A stretch of DNA of 64,000 nucleotides from Mycolicibacterium hippocampi (GTDB lineage: Bacteria; Actinomycetota; Actinomycetes; Mycobacteriales; Mycobacteriaceae), in the NCBI RefSeq assembly GCF_010723735.1, contig NZ_BLLB01000002.1, forward strand, positions 4,712,001 through 4,776,000. Reading direction: 5' to 3'. Position 1 is the first letter of the stretch; every line of letters starts with the position of its first letter. Shown here piece after piece: positions 15,826-24,811 of the stretch. Both the position numbers and the translations under genes were made by a program. The notes under the pieces were generated by a model, which saw only the letters and a list, made by a program, of their open reading frames with translations, did no database searches and had not been told where the DNA came from.

Positions 15826-17156
15826 CAGCCGCCCCCTCCCGGTGTCGGTGCCACGGCGGCAGGCGGCGCGGCCGGCGCAGGCGGTTGCTCTCCGTACGGA
15901 CCGGCGAAGATCTGCGCACCCGTGATCGGCTGTGCCTGCGGGAGCCACGGCGCGGAGGGCGGCGGCGGGCCCACCGGCAGCAGCGGTCCGGTGACCGGCG
16001 GCATCGGCTCACCGGGGGCGGCCTGCGGCGCCGGCAGCGCCTCCTCGGGCGGCGGCGCGACACCGATCTTCAACGGATCGTAGGAATAGTTCAGGTAGTA
16101 CGGATCTCCGGGAGCGGGAATCAGTTTGGCGTTCTCGTCACCCCACCGCGTGCCGAGCAACAGGGTCTTCTTCAGGCGCGGATAGGTGAGGTCGAACGTC
16201 GCGAACAGGTTGATGTAGTCACCCTTGGTGATCTTCTCGGCGAAGCCCGGACCGTAGGGGAATGCGGAGGCCCACAGCAGAGCAAGGTTGAGGTCGGGCC
16301 CGATGTCGGCCAGCGCCCCGAGGACGGGTCCCAGATTGTCCAGGTTCTGCACCAGGTCGTCACCGGCGTCGTTGACCAGCCCGGTGGCGGTGTCGCTGAA
16401 CTGTCCGAGCCTGTCCAGAGCGGTGGTGAACTGGGGCCGCTGCTGGATCAGCACGTCGAGCGCGGGCGGAATGTCCTTGAGCGCGCGGTCGATCGTCTCG
16501 GTCTGACCGGCGAAGGTTCCGGCGACGCGCTGCAGTTGCTGGATGGACGCAATGATGTTGTCCTGCTGCTGCTCCAAGACGCCGACAAAATCGTCGAGCC
16601 GGATCAGCAGGTCCCTGATCTCCGTCTCACGACCGGAGATGCCCGCGTTGAAGTTGTGGATGATGTCGCCGATCTGGCCGAGCCCTCCCCCGTTGATCAC
16701 CGTCGACAGCGACGACAGGGTCTGCTCGGTGGTCGGGTACGTCGACGACGCGTTCAGGGGCAGGGTGGCCCCGGGCGCCAGTCGCCCGCTGGGTTCCTCA
16801 CCGATCGGCGGGTTCAGCGACAGATGCATCGAGCCCAGCAGGCTGGTCTGGCCGACGGTGGCCACCGCGTTGCCGGGAACCACCACGTCGGGCTTGACCG
16901 AGACCTGGACATCGGCATGCCAGTCGTTCACCGTCATCTCACCGACGCTGCCCACGACCACGTCGTCGATCAGCACCGGCGAGTTCGATTCCAGCGTGGC
17001 GACATTGGCGATCTCGACGTGGTAGGTGACCGCATCCGGTCCCCGACCGACCGCCCCGGGCAGGGGCAGCGAGTTGACACCCTGGAACGCGCACCCGGTC
17101 ATGGACAGGGCGACGCTGCACCCGACGACCGTCCATCGCTTCACACTGCGGATCAT
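15825..17156 (-). CDS. mceE: Mce family lipoprotein MceE (LprK-type)
   Basis: A 443-residue Mce subunit with a lipoprotein signal sequence: basic start, hydrophobic stretch and lipobox SMTGC. MceE is the lipoprotein member in mce operons, so the order fits. The MCE domain follows (residues about 40-120, VLIDDVVVGSVGEM), then a coiled helical region and a proline-rich tail. The ATG overlaps the mceD stop by 4 bases. Confidence 0.93.
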   Translation of the reverse strand: MIRSVKRWTVVGCSVALSMTGCAFQGVNSLPLPGAVGRGPDAVTYHVEIANVATLESNSPVLIDDVVVGSVGEMTVNDWHADVQVSVKPDVVVPGNAVATVGQTSLLGSMHLSLNPPIGEEPSGRLAPGATLPLNASSTYPTTEQTLSSLSTVINGGGLGQIGDIIHNFNAGISGRETEIRDLLIRLDDFVGVLEQQQDNIIASIQQLQRVAGTFAGQTETIDRALKDIPPALDVLIQQRPQFTTALDRLGQFSDTATGLVNDAGDDLVQNLDNLGPVLGALADIGPDLNLALLWASAFPYGPGFAEKITKGDYINLFATFDLTYPRLKKTLLLGTRWGDENAKLIPAPGDPYYLNYSYDPLKIGVAPPPEEALPAPQAAPGEPMPPVTGPLLPVGPPPPSAPWLPQAQPITGAQIFAGPYGEQPPAPAAPPAAVAPTPGGGG

Positions 17157-18640
17157 GACGGCGGCATCCCTTCTGCAGGTAGCAGCGGCGCACCGGGCGG
17201 CGCTGGTGGCGCCGGGGTCGGGGGCAACAGCAACCCGTCGACCGTCTGCGGCTGCGCCGGCAGATTGGTCTGCACGTTGGGCGGCCCGGGGATCGGCGCA
17301 CCGGGGAACAACGCCGGCGACGGAATGGCGGGCGCATCGTCGTCGGTGGTGTAGATCCCGGGCGGACCGGCCGGCGAATGCCATCCCGGCGGTGGCGGGA
17401 CGTCCCCGGCGCCGGTGTAGGCCGACACTGTGGGCGGCGCCTCGGGTGGGTCCCCGGGTCCCGCGCCGCCGGGCGCCAGCTTCGGGTCGGTGTAGATCAA
17501 CCGGTCCGGGTTGACCGCCGGCCTCAGGTAGGGGTTGATCGGGAACGGCAGGTTACCGAAATTGACCAACTTCAACGCGGGACCGAGATACTGCGCGCAC
17601 AGCTTGGCCGTTTCGGGGGCGGTGGTGTTCGCGACGCCACCGATCAGGCCGCAGACGAACCACACCGGGTTCGCGAAGTTCGACAGAGAGAACGCGCCCG
17701 TCACCGATCCACCGTTCGGGTAGAAGATGTTGTTGAAGTTGGCGATCGCGTTCGGCGTGATGTGCAGGACGTTCTCCAGATCCAGCCGGTTGTCGGCCAG
17801 CACCTGGGTGACATTGCCCAGCCGCTCGATCTGCTCGGAGGTCTGGTTCCTGCTGCCCGCGACGAAGCGCTGCACCTCACCGATGGCGACCGACAGGTCC
17901 GACAGCGCCGCGTCGAGGTCGGATCTGCTGTCGTTCACCACGCTCGTCAGGCTGGCGAGGCGGTTCTGGAACAGCACGATCTGGTCCTTGCTGTCGCGAA
18001 GCGCGGTGACGAAGGTCTGCAGGTTCTTGATGATGTCGACGATGTTGCCGCTGCCCTCGGCGAAGATGCGTGCCACACCCGAAAGCTGGCTCAGCGTCTG
18101 CCGTAGCTTGTCCCCGTTATCGTCGAGCGCATTTGCGGCACTGTCGACGAAGCGTGAGATCGAGGTATCGGAAACCCCCGCCTGGGGACCCAGTTCGGCG
18201 GCGAGCCGGGTCAGTTGGGTTTTGACCTCATCCCATTCGACGGGCACCGCGGTCCGGTCGCTGGGGATCACGCCGCCGTCGCCCATCGTCGGGCCGTCAC
18301 CTTCACGGTAGGAGGGCGTGAGCTGGACGTAGCGCGCAGCCACCAGGTTCTGCGCGACGATCACCGCCTTCGCGCCGGCCGGGATCGGCACATCTCGGTC
18401 GACCTTGAGGGTCATCTTGGCCTCAGTGCCCTCGGGATCGATCCGGTCGATCGTGCCGACCTCGACGCCGGCCACCCGCACCTCGTCGCCGGGATAGATC
18501 GCGGTCGCCGTCGGGAAGTAGGCCGTGATCGTCTTGGGTCCGAAGAACACCTGCCGGACGAGGAAGACCGCGCCGGCGATCAGGACGATGGCCAGCAGGA
18601 TCGTCGTGCCGGCCACCAGTCGCTTACGGGTTGCCGTCAT
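17153..18640 (-). CDS. mceD: Mce family protein MceD
   Basis: A 495-residue Mce subunit. The N-terminal transmembrane anchor is at about residues 9-31, the MCE domain includes YPGDEVRVAGVEVGTIDRI, then comes a helical needle region and a long Pro/Ala/Gly-rich C-terminal tail typical of MceC/MceD proteins. The ATG at 18640 has AGGAG upstream and lies inside the end of mceC, giving a 17-base overlap; an upstream in-frame extension was rejected. Confidence 0.92.
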   Translation of the reverse strand: MTATRKRLVAGTTILLAIVLIAGAVFLVRQVFFGPKTITAYFPTATAIYPGDEVRVAGVEVGTIDRIDPEGTEAKMTLKVDRDVPIPAGAKAVIVAQNLVAARYVQLTPSYREGDGPTMGDGGVIPSDRTAVPVEWDEVKTQLTRLAAELGPQAGVSDTSISRFVDSAANALDDNGDKLRQTLSQLSGVARIFAEGSGNIVDIIKNLQTFVTALRDSKDQIVLFQNRLASLTSVVNDSRSDLDAALSDLSVAIGEVQRFVAGSRNQTSEQIERLGNVTQVLADNRLDLENVLHITPNAIANFNNIFYPNGGSVTGAFSLSNFANPVWFVCGLIGGVANTTAPETAKLCAQYLGPALKLVNFGNLPFPINPYLRPAVNPDRLIYTDPKLAPGGAGPGDPPEAPPTVSAYTGAGDVPPPPGWHSPAGPPGIYTTDDDAPAIPSPALFPGAPIPGPPNVQTNLPAQPQTVDGLLLPPTPAPPAPPGAPLLPAEGMPPS

Positions 18641-19727
18641 TGGGGAGATCTCCTGGCTGCGGAATGCTGTTGACGGGGAAGGGGAGCTCCGCTCGCGGGC
18701 CCGCGTTGTCCGGCGGCTGGCCGGCATCGACACCGCGCCGGAAGCCGAACGCGTAGTCCAGGAACGGCTGCAGCAACTGTGCCGGTTGGATGTTGGGCAC
18801 CAGGGCGTTGTAGTAGGCGCCGTTGGAGACGATCTCCCCCTGGGTCAGGTAGTACTTGGCGGCACCGGGCAGGATCTTGGCCAGGTTGTCCCGGTTGCGT
18901 TCCAGCATCGCGACGACGTTGTTCAACCGTTCCAGCGCCGGTGCCAACTGTTGCTCGTTGTCGGCGACCACCCCGGTCAGCTCGCGGGATACCGCCGAGA
19001 TGTTGGCAAGCAGGCTGGTGATCGCGTAACGGCGGTCGTTGAGCACCGCGAGGAGATCGTTGGCGTTGAGGATCAACGCGTTGACCTGGCTGCTGCGTTC
19101 GGAGAAAATCCCGGTGACGTCGCCGGCGGTCTCGAGCAGCTCGGACAGGCTCTCGTTTCGGCTGTTGAGCGACCGCGACAGTCGCGACAACCCGTCGAAG
19201 GTCGGTCCCAGCTGCGGCGAGATCTGGTCGAGTGTCTGCGCGAGCGTATCCAACGACTGGTTCAGTGAATCGGTGTCGGTCTCTGCGGTATTGGAGGTGA
19301 GGTCACCGACCGCGTCGGTCAACGAATACGGCGACGACGTCCGCGATGTCGGGATGACCTTCTGTCGATCGAGCTTGCCGCTGCCGTCGGAATCCAGCGC
19401 CAGTACCCGCTCACCGAGCAGAGTTCCGGTGCGGATGTGGGCGGTGGTGTCCGAGCCGAGCGCGTACTTGCCGTCGATGGTGAAGCCGACGAGCGCGTCC
19501 CCGTTGTCGAGTTCGATCGAGGACACCGAACCGACCTTGATCCCGGAGACCGTCACGTCATTGCCGACAGTCAGACCGCCCGCTTCGGCGAACAGAGCCT
19601 GATAGCGGATTGCGGTTGCCCATGACAGCAGGCGTTCGGGCTGCAGCCCGACAGCGATGACCAGGATGATCACCACCACGCCGATGAAACCGGCCCTGGC
19701 GAGCTGAGATCCGCGATATTTCAGCAT
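18624..19727 (-). CDS. mceC: Mce family protein MceC
   Basis: A 367-residue Mce subunit with an N-terminal anchor (GFIGVVVIILVIAVGL), an MCE domain (GGLTVGNDVTVSGIKVGSVS) and a long helical region. It is shorter than usual for MceC because the proline-rich tail is brief. The ATG follows directly after the mceB stop codon with no gap. Confidence 0.92.
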   Translation of the reverse strand: MLKYRGSQLARAGFIGVVVIILVIAVGLQPERLLSWATAIRYQALFAEAGGLTVGNDVTVSGIKVGSVSSIELDNGDALVGFTIDGKYALGSDTTAHIRTGTLLGERVLALDSDGSGKLDRQKVIPTSRTSSPYSLTDAVGDLTSNTAETDTDSLNQSLDTLAQTLDQISPQLGPTFDGLSRLSRSLNSRNESLSELLETAGDVTGIFSERSSQVNALILNANDLLAVLNDRRYAITSLLANISAVSRELTGVVADNEQQLAPALERLNNVVAMLERNRDNLAKILPGAAKYYLTQGEIVSNGAYYNALVPNIQPAQLLQPFLDYAFGFRRGVDAGQPPDNAGPRAELPFPVNSIPQPGDLPNDGNP

Positions 19728-20753
19728 CTACTCGTCCACACACCTTCCGGTCTCTTGCTTGATCCACGGGAACACCACGGTGCGGCCCTCGAGATCGCTT
19801 GCACGGAAGGTGATGCCGCAGATGTAGTACGGGAACCAGGCGCCGTAGGAGCCGACGCGGGCGAGCTCGCGGTAGATCTCCGGCAACCGCTGGATCGTGG
19901 CGTCGAGACGCTCGAGGTCGTTGTCCACATACGGGGCGAGCCGGGCCAACTCGTCCACGGTGCCGGCCAGGGGCGCCCGTCCGCGACTGAGCAGGTCTGC
20001 GATCGAGGCGGTGCCGTTGTCGAGCGCCTCGATCGCGGTGCCGATCGGGTCACGGTCGGTCGACAACCCACTGACCAACTGCTCGAGGTCGTCTATCGCG
20101 CCGGAGAATTCGTCACCCTGTTCGGACAGCGTCGCCAGCACCGTCTGCAGGTCGCCGATCAACTGTTCGATCACCTCGTTGTTGTCGGCCAGCGAGTTCG
20201 TGAACGACGAGGTCTTGGAGAACAGCGATTCGATGGTTCCGCCCTGACCCTGCAGGATCTGCACCAGCGACGTGGTGAGGCCGTTGACGTCCTCGGGATT
20301 CAACCCCTGGATGACCGGTTTGAGACCCCCCAGCAGCACATCGAGGTCGAGTGCCGGCGCGGTCCGGGAGATGGGTATCTGCGAGCCGGCCGCGAGGATC
20401 TGCGTCGAGTCCGGGGTGTCGACGAGCTCGAGGAACCGATCGCCGACCAGGTTGAGGTAGCGGATCGCCACCTGGGTGCCGGTGGTCAGCGCGGTACCGC
20501 GGTCGGTGTCGAACGTGACCAGGACGTTCCTGTCGGCCTGCAGTTCCACGTCTTTCACCGTGCCGACCCGGATTCCGGCGATTCGCACCGTGTCCCCCGA
20601 CTTCAGCCGCGATGCGTTGCTGAAAACTGCCGAGTACTCGTTGGTCGCACCGGTTCTGCTGTCGCTGAAGACCAGAAACAGGAATGCCGTCAGCACCGCC
20701 ATGACGAGGCCGAACGCCGTGAACTTGAGCAGTGTCCCTGTTGATCGTGTCAT
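19728..20753 (-). CDS. mceB: Mce family protein MceB
   Basis: A 341-residue Mce subunit: membrane anchor near residues 8-30 (FTAFGLVMAVLTAFLFLVF), MCE domain (LKSGDTVRIAGIRVGTVKDVEL), helical region, and a compact C-terminus with cysteines (YYICGI, GRCVDE). MceB proteins typically lack a long tail, which matches. The ATG at 20753 overlaps the mceA stop by 4 bases. Confidence 0.93.
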   Translation of the reverse strand: MTRSTGTLLKFTAFGLVMAVLTAFLFLVFSDSRTGATNEYSAVFSNASRLKSGDTVRIAGIRVGTVKDVELQADRNVLVTFDTDRGTALTTGTQVAIRYLNLVGDRFLELVDTPDSTQILAAGSQIPISRTAPALDLDVLLGGLKPVIQGLNPEDVNGLTTSLVQILQGQGGTIESLFSKTSSFTNSLADNNEVIEQLIGDLQTVLATLSEQGDEFSGAIDDLEQLVSGLSTDRDPIGTAIEALDNGTASIADLLSRGRAPLAGTVDELARLAPYVDNDLERLDATIQRLPEIYRELARVGSYGAWFPYYICGITFRASDLEGRTVVFPWIKQETGRCVDE

Positions 20754-21958
20754 CCCGGCATTCCGATCTGCGCGGAGTTGCGGGGCGGCCCGTCGAGGGG
20801 GCCGAACAGCCAGTTCTTGAGGCCCTCGGAGTTGAGCAGGATTCCGGCGTTGCCGTACTGGGCGGGGTTGGCGCCGACGTCGCCGATGAGCAACGGCGGC
20901 ACGAACTCGGCAGGCAACTCGGGCAGGCCCAGTTCGGTGCAGTAGTCGCGGCCTCCGCTCTTGGCCGCGACCTTCGGCAGGTCGCCGGGATACCGGTACC
21001 GCTCGACCCCCAGAGTCAACCCAGCCGAAACGAAGACACCCGAGAACTGGGGCGGGGACTTCGCGAACGGGACAAGACCGCCGATCCCGCACCACAGCGA
21101 CTTGCGGTACAGGCGGAGCAGCTCGGTGGTCGGCACCAGCAACCTCGTGACGTCGGTGAGGCCCTGCCGGTTGGCGCCGACCACCTCGTTGCCGAGCTCG
21201 GCCAGACCTGTTGCGCTGACCAGGAACTCGTCCAGGTTCTGCTGCTCCTCGACGATGGAATTGCTCAACTCGGAGGTGTTCTCGATGATCGACACGAGAT
21301 CCTGGCCGGCGTCGCCGTAGGCGGTGAGCGCGGGAACGGACGCCTCGATGTCGCGGGCGAGATTCGGCAGGCTGGGTTCGAGTTCGGCCAGCAGCGCGTT
21401 GAAGTCGGACAGCGTCGTGCCGAACTGCTCGCCGCGGCCGTTGAACGCCTGGGCGATGGCGCCGAGGGTCTCGTTGAGCTTGACCGGGTCGATCTTGTCG
21501 AAGACCTGAACCAGTTGCTGGAACACCGTGTTGATCTCGACGGTGACCGTGTCGCCGCGCAGCACCTGGTCTTTCTTCAGGGTCTGTGCCGCGGGATCTG
21601 GGGGGGCCTCGAGCTGAACGAACTTGGCGCCGAAGACGGTGGAGGAGGCGATGTCGACGTTGACGTTCGACGGGATGAGGTGCAGTTGCGAGGGATCCAT
21701 GTCCAGGCGCAGGGCCGCAGTGCCGTCGGGCCGGTAGTCGATCGACTTCACCGATCCCACCTGGACGCCCCGCATCTTGACCTTGGCGTCCGGATTCATC
21801 ACCAGACCGGCGCGATCCGAGATCACGGTGACGGGAACGGTTTCGGTGAAGCTGCCACGGAACAGGCCGACCGACAAGGCGAAGACGGCGAGGAGGGCGA
21901 CGATCAAGCCCAGCCCGGCCAGTGGCCGGACGAACGTGGACCCTCGGTTTGTGCTCAA
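20750..21958 (-). CDS. mceA: Mce family protein MceA
   Basis: A 402-residue first subunit of the Mce hexamer: anchor at about residues 13-33 (LAGLGLIVALLAVFALSVGLF), MCE domain with NPDAKVKMRGVQVGSVKSI, then the helical needle and a C-terminal domain. The start is TTG at 21958 with AGGAG six bases upstream. It lies 8 bases after yrbEB. Confidence 0.93.
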   Translation of the reverse strand: MSTNRGSTFVRPLAGLGLIVALLAVFALSVGLFRGSFTETVPVTVISDRAGLVMNPDAKVKMRGVQVGSVKSIDYRPDGTAALRLDMDPSQLHLIPSNVNVDIASSTVFGAKFVQLEAPPDPAAQTLKKDQVLRGDTVTVEINTVFQQLVQVFDKIDPVKLNETLGAIAQAFNGRGEQFGTTLSDFNALLAELEPSLPNLARDIEASVPALTAYGDAGQDLVSIIENTSELSNSIVEEQQNLDEFLVSATGLAELGNEVVGANRQGLTDVTRLLVPTTELLRLYRKSLWCGIGGLVPFAKSPPQFSGVFVSAGLTLGVERYRYPGDLPKVAAKSGGRDYCTELGLPELPAEFVPPLLIGDVGANPAQYGNAGILLNSEGLKNWLFGPLDGPPRNSAQIGMPG

Positions 21959-21966
21959 CTCGTCTC

Positions 21967-22824
21967 CTAGCCCGACAGGTTGAAGTTGCCGTTGGAGCCG
22001 TAGATCGCCAGGGACACCAACAGCGTCACCGACACCACGACCACCAGAGAAGTACGGACCGCGTTACCCACCGCCGCGCCCACACCCGACGGCCCGCCGG
22101 AGGCGAAGAACCCGAAGTAGGTGTGCACCAACAAAATCGCAATCGCCATCAACACCGCCTGCAGGAACGACCACAACAAGTCGATCGGGTTGAGGAAGGT
22201 GTCGAAATAGTGGTCGTAGAGTCCCCCGGACTGACCGAACAACACCACGGTGGTGAACTGGGAGGCAACGAACGACAGGATCACCGCGATCGAATACAAC
22301 GGGGTGATCGCGATCATCCCCGCCACGATCCGGGTGGACACCAGATACTCCACCGACCGGATCCCCATCGAATCGAGCGCGTCGATCTCCTCGTTGATCC
22401 GCATCGCTCCCAACTGCGCGGTCACCCCTGCCCCGAAGGTCGCCGCCAGCCCGATCCCGGCGACCACCGGTGCGGCGATACGCACATTGATGAACGCCGC
22501 CAAAAAGCCCGTCAACGCCTCGATACCGATGTTGCCCAACGACGAGTAACCCTGGATCGCCAACGTGCCGCCGGCGGCGAGGGTCAAGAATCCGACGATC
22601 ACCACGGTGCCGCCGATCATCGCCAAGGTGCCTGCACCCATCGAGATCTCGGCGATCAACCGGATGATCTCCTTGCGGAAATGCACAGCCGCGTGCGGGA
22701 CCCCGCCCAACGCCCGGCCGTAGAACAACACGTGATCGCCGATGCGGGACAGCCAGGCCACCGGCCGACCGGCCTGGTTGACCAGCCGCGGGAACCGCGA
22801 CCGCACCACCGTGGAAGTACCCAT
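21967..22824 (-). CDS. yrbEB: MlaE/YrbE family permease YrbEB
   Basis: A 285-residue integral membrane permease subunit of the Mce transporter. It has five or so membrane spans and the conserved cytoplasmic coupling segment LGAMRINEEIDALDSMGI, which contacts an MceG-type ATPase (not encoded in this window). ATG at 22824. Upstream in-frame extensions lie within yrbEA and were rejected. Confidence 0.94.
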   Translation of the reverse strand: MGTSTVVRSRFPRLVNQAGRPVAWLSRIGDHVLFYGRALGGVPHAAVHFRKEIIRLIAEISMGAGTLAMIGGTVVIVGFLTLAAGGTLAIQGYSSLGNIGIEALTGFLAAFINVRIAAPVVAGIGLAATFGAGVTAQLGAMRINEEIDALDSMGIRSVEYLVSTRIVAGMIAITPLYSIAVILSFVASQFTTVVLFGQSGGLYDHYFDTFLNPIDLLWSFLQAVLMAIAILLVHTYFGFFASGGPSGVGAAVGNAVRTSLVVVVSVTLLVSLAIYGSNGNFNLSG

Positions 22825-22835
22825 GACCGCGGCCC

Positions 22836-23645
22836 CTATCCCGTCGTCATCCGGATACCGATGGCCGTGACCACCACGTTGATCACGAACAACGCCATGA
22901 ACGCGTACACCACTGTCTCGTTGACCGCGTTGCCCACCGCCTTGGCCCCACCACCGGTGATCGTCAACCCGCGATAGCACGCCACCAAGCCGGCGATCAG
23001 CCCGAACAGCGCCGCCTTGACACACGAGATGACCACCTCGGGCACCCCGGTCAGCAACGTGATCCCGGCAGCGAACGCCCCGGGATTCACGTCCTGGACG
23101 AAGATCGAGAAGAAGTAACCGCCCAGGATCCCGATGATCACCACCAGGCTGTTCAACAGCAACGCCACCAGACCCGCCGCCAGCATCCGCGGAGTCACCA
23201 GACGCTGCACCGGGTTGATCCCCAGCACCTCCATCGCGTCGATCTCCTCACGAATGGTGCGCGACCCCAGATCAGCACACATCGCGGTCGCACCGGCCCC
23301 GGCCACGATCAACACCGTCACCAGCGGACCCACCTGGGTCACCGCGCCGAACGCCGCGCCGGCCCCTGACAGGTCAGCAGCGCCCAACTCGCGCAGCAGG
23401 ATGTTCAGCGTGAACGACACCAACACCGTGAACGGAATCGCCACCAACAAAGTCGGCGCCATCGACACCCGCGCCACGAACCAGCACTGCTCCAGAAACT
23501 CCCGCCACTGGAACGGCCGCACGAAAACGAACTTCACCGCATCGACAGCCATCGCGAAAAACCCGCCGACAGCCGCCATCGCCCCCGACAACCCGTTCGG
23601 TAACGCGATACCCGTCGACCACCGCTCCGGCCCCTTAACCGCCAT
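22836..23645 (-). CDS. yrbEA: MlaE/YrbE family permease YrbEA
   Basis: A 269-residue permease subunit, paired with YrbEB. The family hallmark RTIREEIDAMEVLGINPVQR is present, with several membrane spans before and after. The ATG shares one base with the stop of the upstream thiolase gene (TGATG), so the transporter genes are physically and probably translationally fused to a catabolic operon. This differs from most mce operons, where yrbEA is first or is preceded by a regulator or fadD. Confidence 0.94.
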   Translation of the reverse strand: MAVKGPERWSTGIALPNGLSGAMAAVGGFFAMAVDAVKFVFVRPFQWREFLEQCWFVARVSMAPTLLVAIPFTVLVSFTLNILLRELGAADLSGAGAAFGAVTQVGPLVTVLIVAGAGATAMCADLGSRTIREEIDAMEVLGINPVQRLVTPRMLAAGLVALLLNSLVVIIGILGGYFFSIFVQDVNPGAFAAGITLLTGVPEVVISCVKAALFGLIAGLVACYRGLTITGGGAKAVGNAVNETVVYAFMALFVINVVVTAIGIRMTTG

Positions 23646-24811
23646 CAGTCAGGTCCTCCAGGTCCTTCTAGGATCGTCACGCCCGCCACGGCCGTCGGAC
23701 CGCCAATGTTGTGCGCCAGCGCGATCCGGGCACCGTCCACCTGGTTGACGGCCTCGCCGCGCAGTTGTTGGAACAACTCGACGCACTGTGCCACACCGGT
23801 GGCCCCCGGCGGGTGACCTTTGGCTTTCAGGCCCCCGCTGGGATTGACGGGCAGCGCCCCGCCGACGCTGGTCACCTCGGCCTCCAGAAGCTTGTATCCG
23901 CCCATCCTCTCGGCGAAGCCGAGGTCCTCGTAGCTCATCATCTCGATACCGGTCAGGAAGTCGTGCACCTCGGCGACATCCACGTCGCCCGGGGTCATGC
24001 CTGCCATCGCGAACGCCTGCTTCGCGGCCCGGGTGGTCGCCGGCAGCATCGTCATGTCCGGCTTGTGCTGATGCATCACCGAATCGAGGCCGAGACCGAC
24101 ACCCCGGATCCACACGGGTCTGTCGGTGAACCGGTCGACGACGTCTTCGGCGGCGATCACCAGCGCGGCCGCGCCATCGCTCTGCGGTGCGCAGTCGTAG
24201 AGCCGGAACGGGGTCACGACCGTCGGTGCGTTCAGGGCCTGCTCCATCGTGATCTCGAAGCGCAACCGCGCCTTGGGGTTGTTCACCCCGTGACGGTGGT
24301 TCTTGACCGCCACCATGGCTAAGTGTTCTTCAGTTGCCGGAGATTCGTGGAGATATCGACGAACATGTAAGGCGAATCCCGCGGGGGCGACCAGGCCGAG
24401 CGGATAATCCCAGGCCATGTCGCGGGCCATCGCCTCCCATTCCCACAGCATGCCCGCAGATGTGGTGTCGCGCAGCTTGTCGGCACCCATCACCAGCGCG
24501 ACGTCGAAAGCCCCGGCGGAGACGGCGAACAACGCGTTGCGGATGGCGTCGTGTCCGGTCGCACAGGAGTTCTCGATACGGGTGACTGGCAAATCGGGCA
24601 GACCCAGTGTGTCGGCGAGGATGCCGGACGGGAATCCGTCGGCGGTGCCCATCGCACCGAACCAGGCGGCCTGCAGATCGGACTTGGCGAAGCCTTTGTC
24701 GACGGTGCCGGCACAGTCGGAGAACGCCATCGGAAGCAGATCTTTGATGCCGAGCGCGAAGTGCTCGCCGAACGGCGTCATGCCGGCGCCGACGACCGCA
24801 ACCCTCCTCAT
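23645..24811 (-). CDS. Thiolase family protein (acetyl-CoA acetyltransferase/SCP-x type)
   Basis: A 388-residue thiolase fold with intact catalytic residues: nucleophile Cys83 in ENSCATGH, and His333 in GHPPGATG. ALAHNIGG near the C-terminus lacks the usual second cysteine, as in SCP-x/Ltp thiolases. It would cleave a beta-ketoacyl-CoA with CoA. Starts with ATG overlapping the stop of the OB-fold partner gene; its stop overlaps yrbEA. Probably works with the upstream OB-fold protein. Confidence 0.88.
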   Translation of the reverse strand: MRRVAVVGAGMTPFGEHFALGIKDLLPMAFSDCAGTVDKGFAKSDLQAAWFGAMGTADGFPSGILADTLGLPDLPVTRIENSCATGHDAIRNALFAVSAGAFDVALVMGADKLRDTTSAGMLWEWEAMARDMAWDYPLGLVAPAGFALHVRRYLHESPATEEHLAMVAVKNHRHGVNNPKARLRFEITMEQALNAPTVVTPFRLYDCAPQSDGAAALVIAAEDVVDRFTDRPVWIRGVGLGLDSVMHQHKPDMTMLPATTRAAKQAFAMAGMTPGDVDVAEVHDFLTGIEMMSYEDLGFAERMGGYKLLEAEVTSVGGALPVNPSGGLKAKGHPPGATGVAQCVELFQQLRGEAVNQVDGARIALAHNIGGPTAVAGVTILEGPGGPD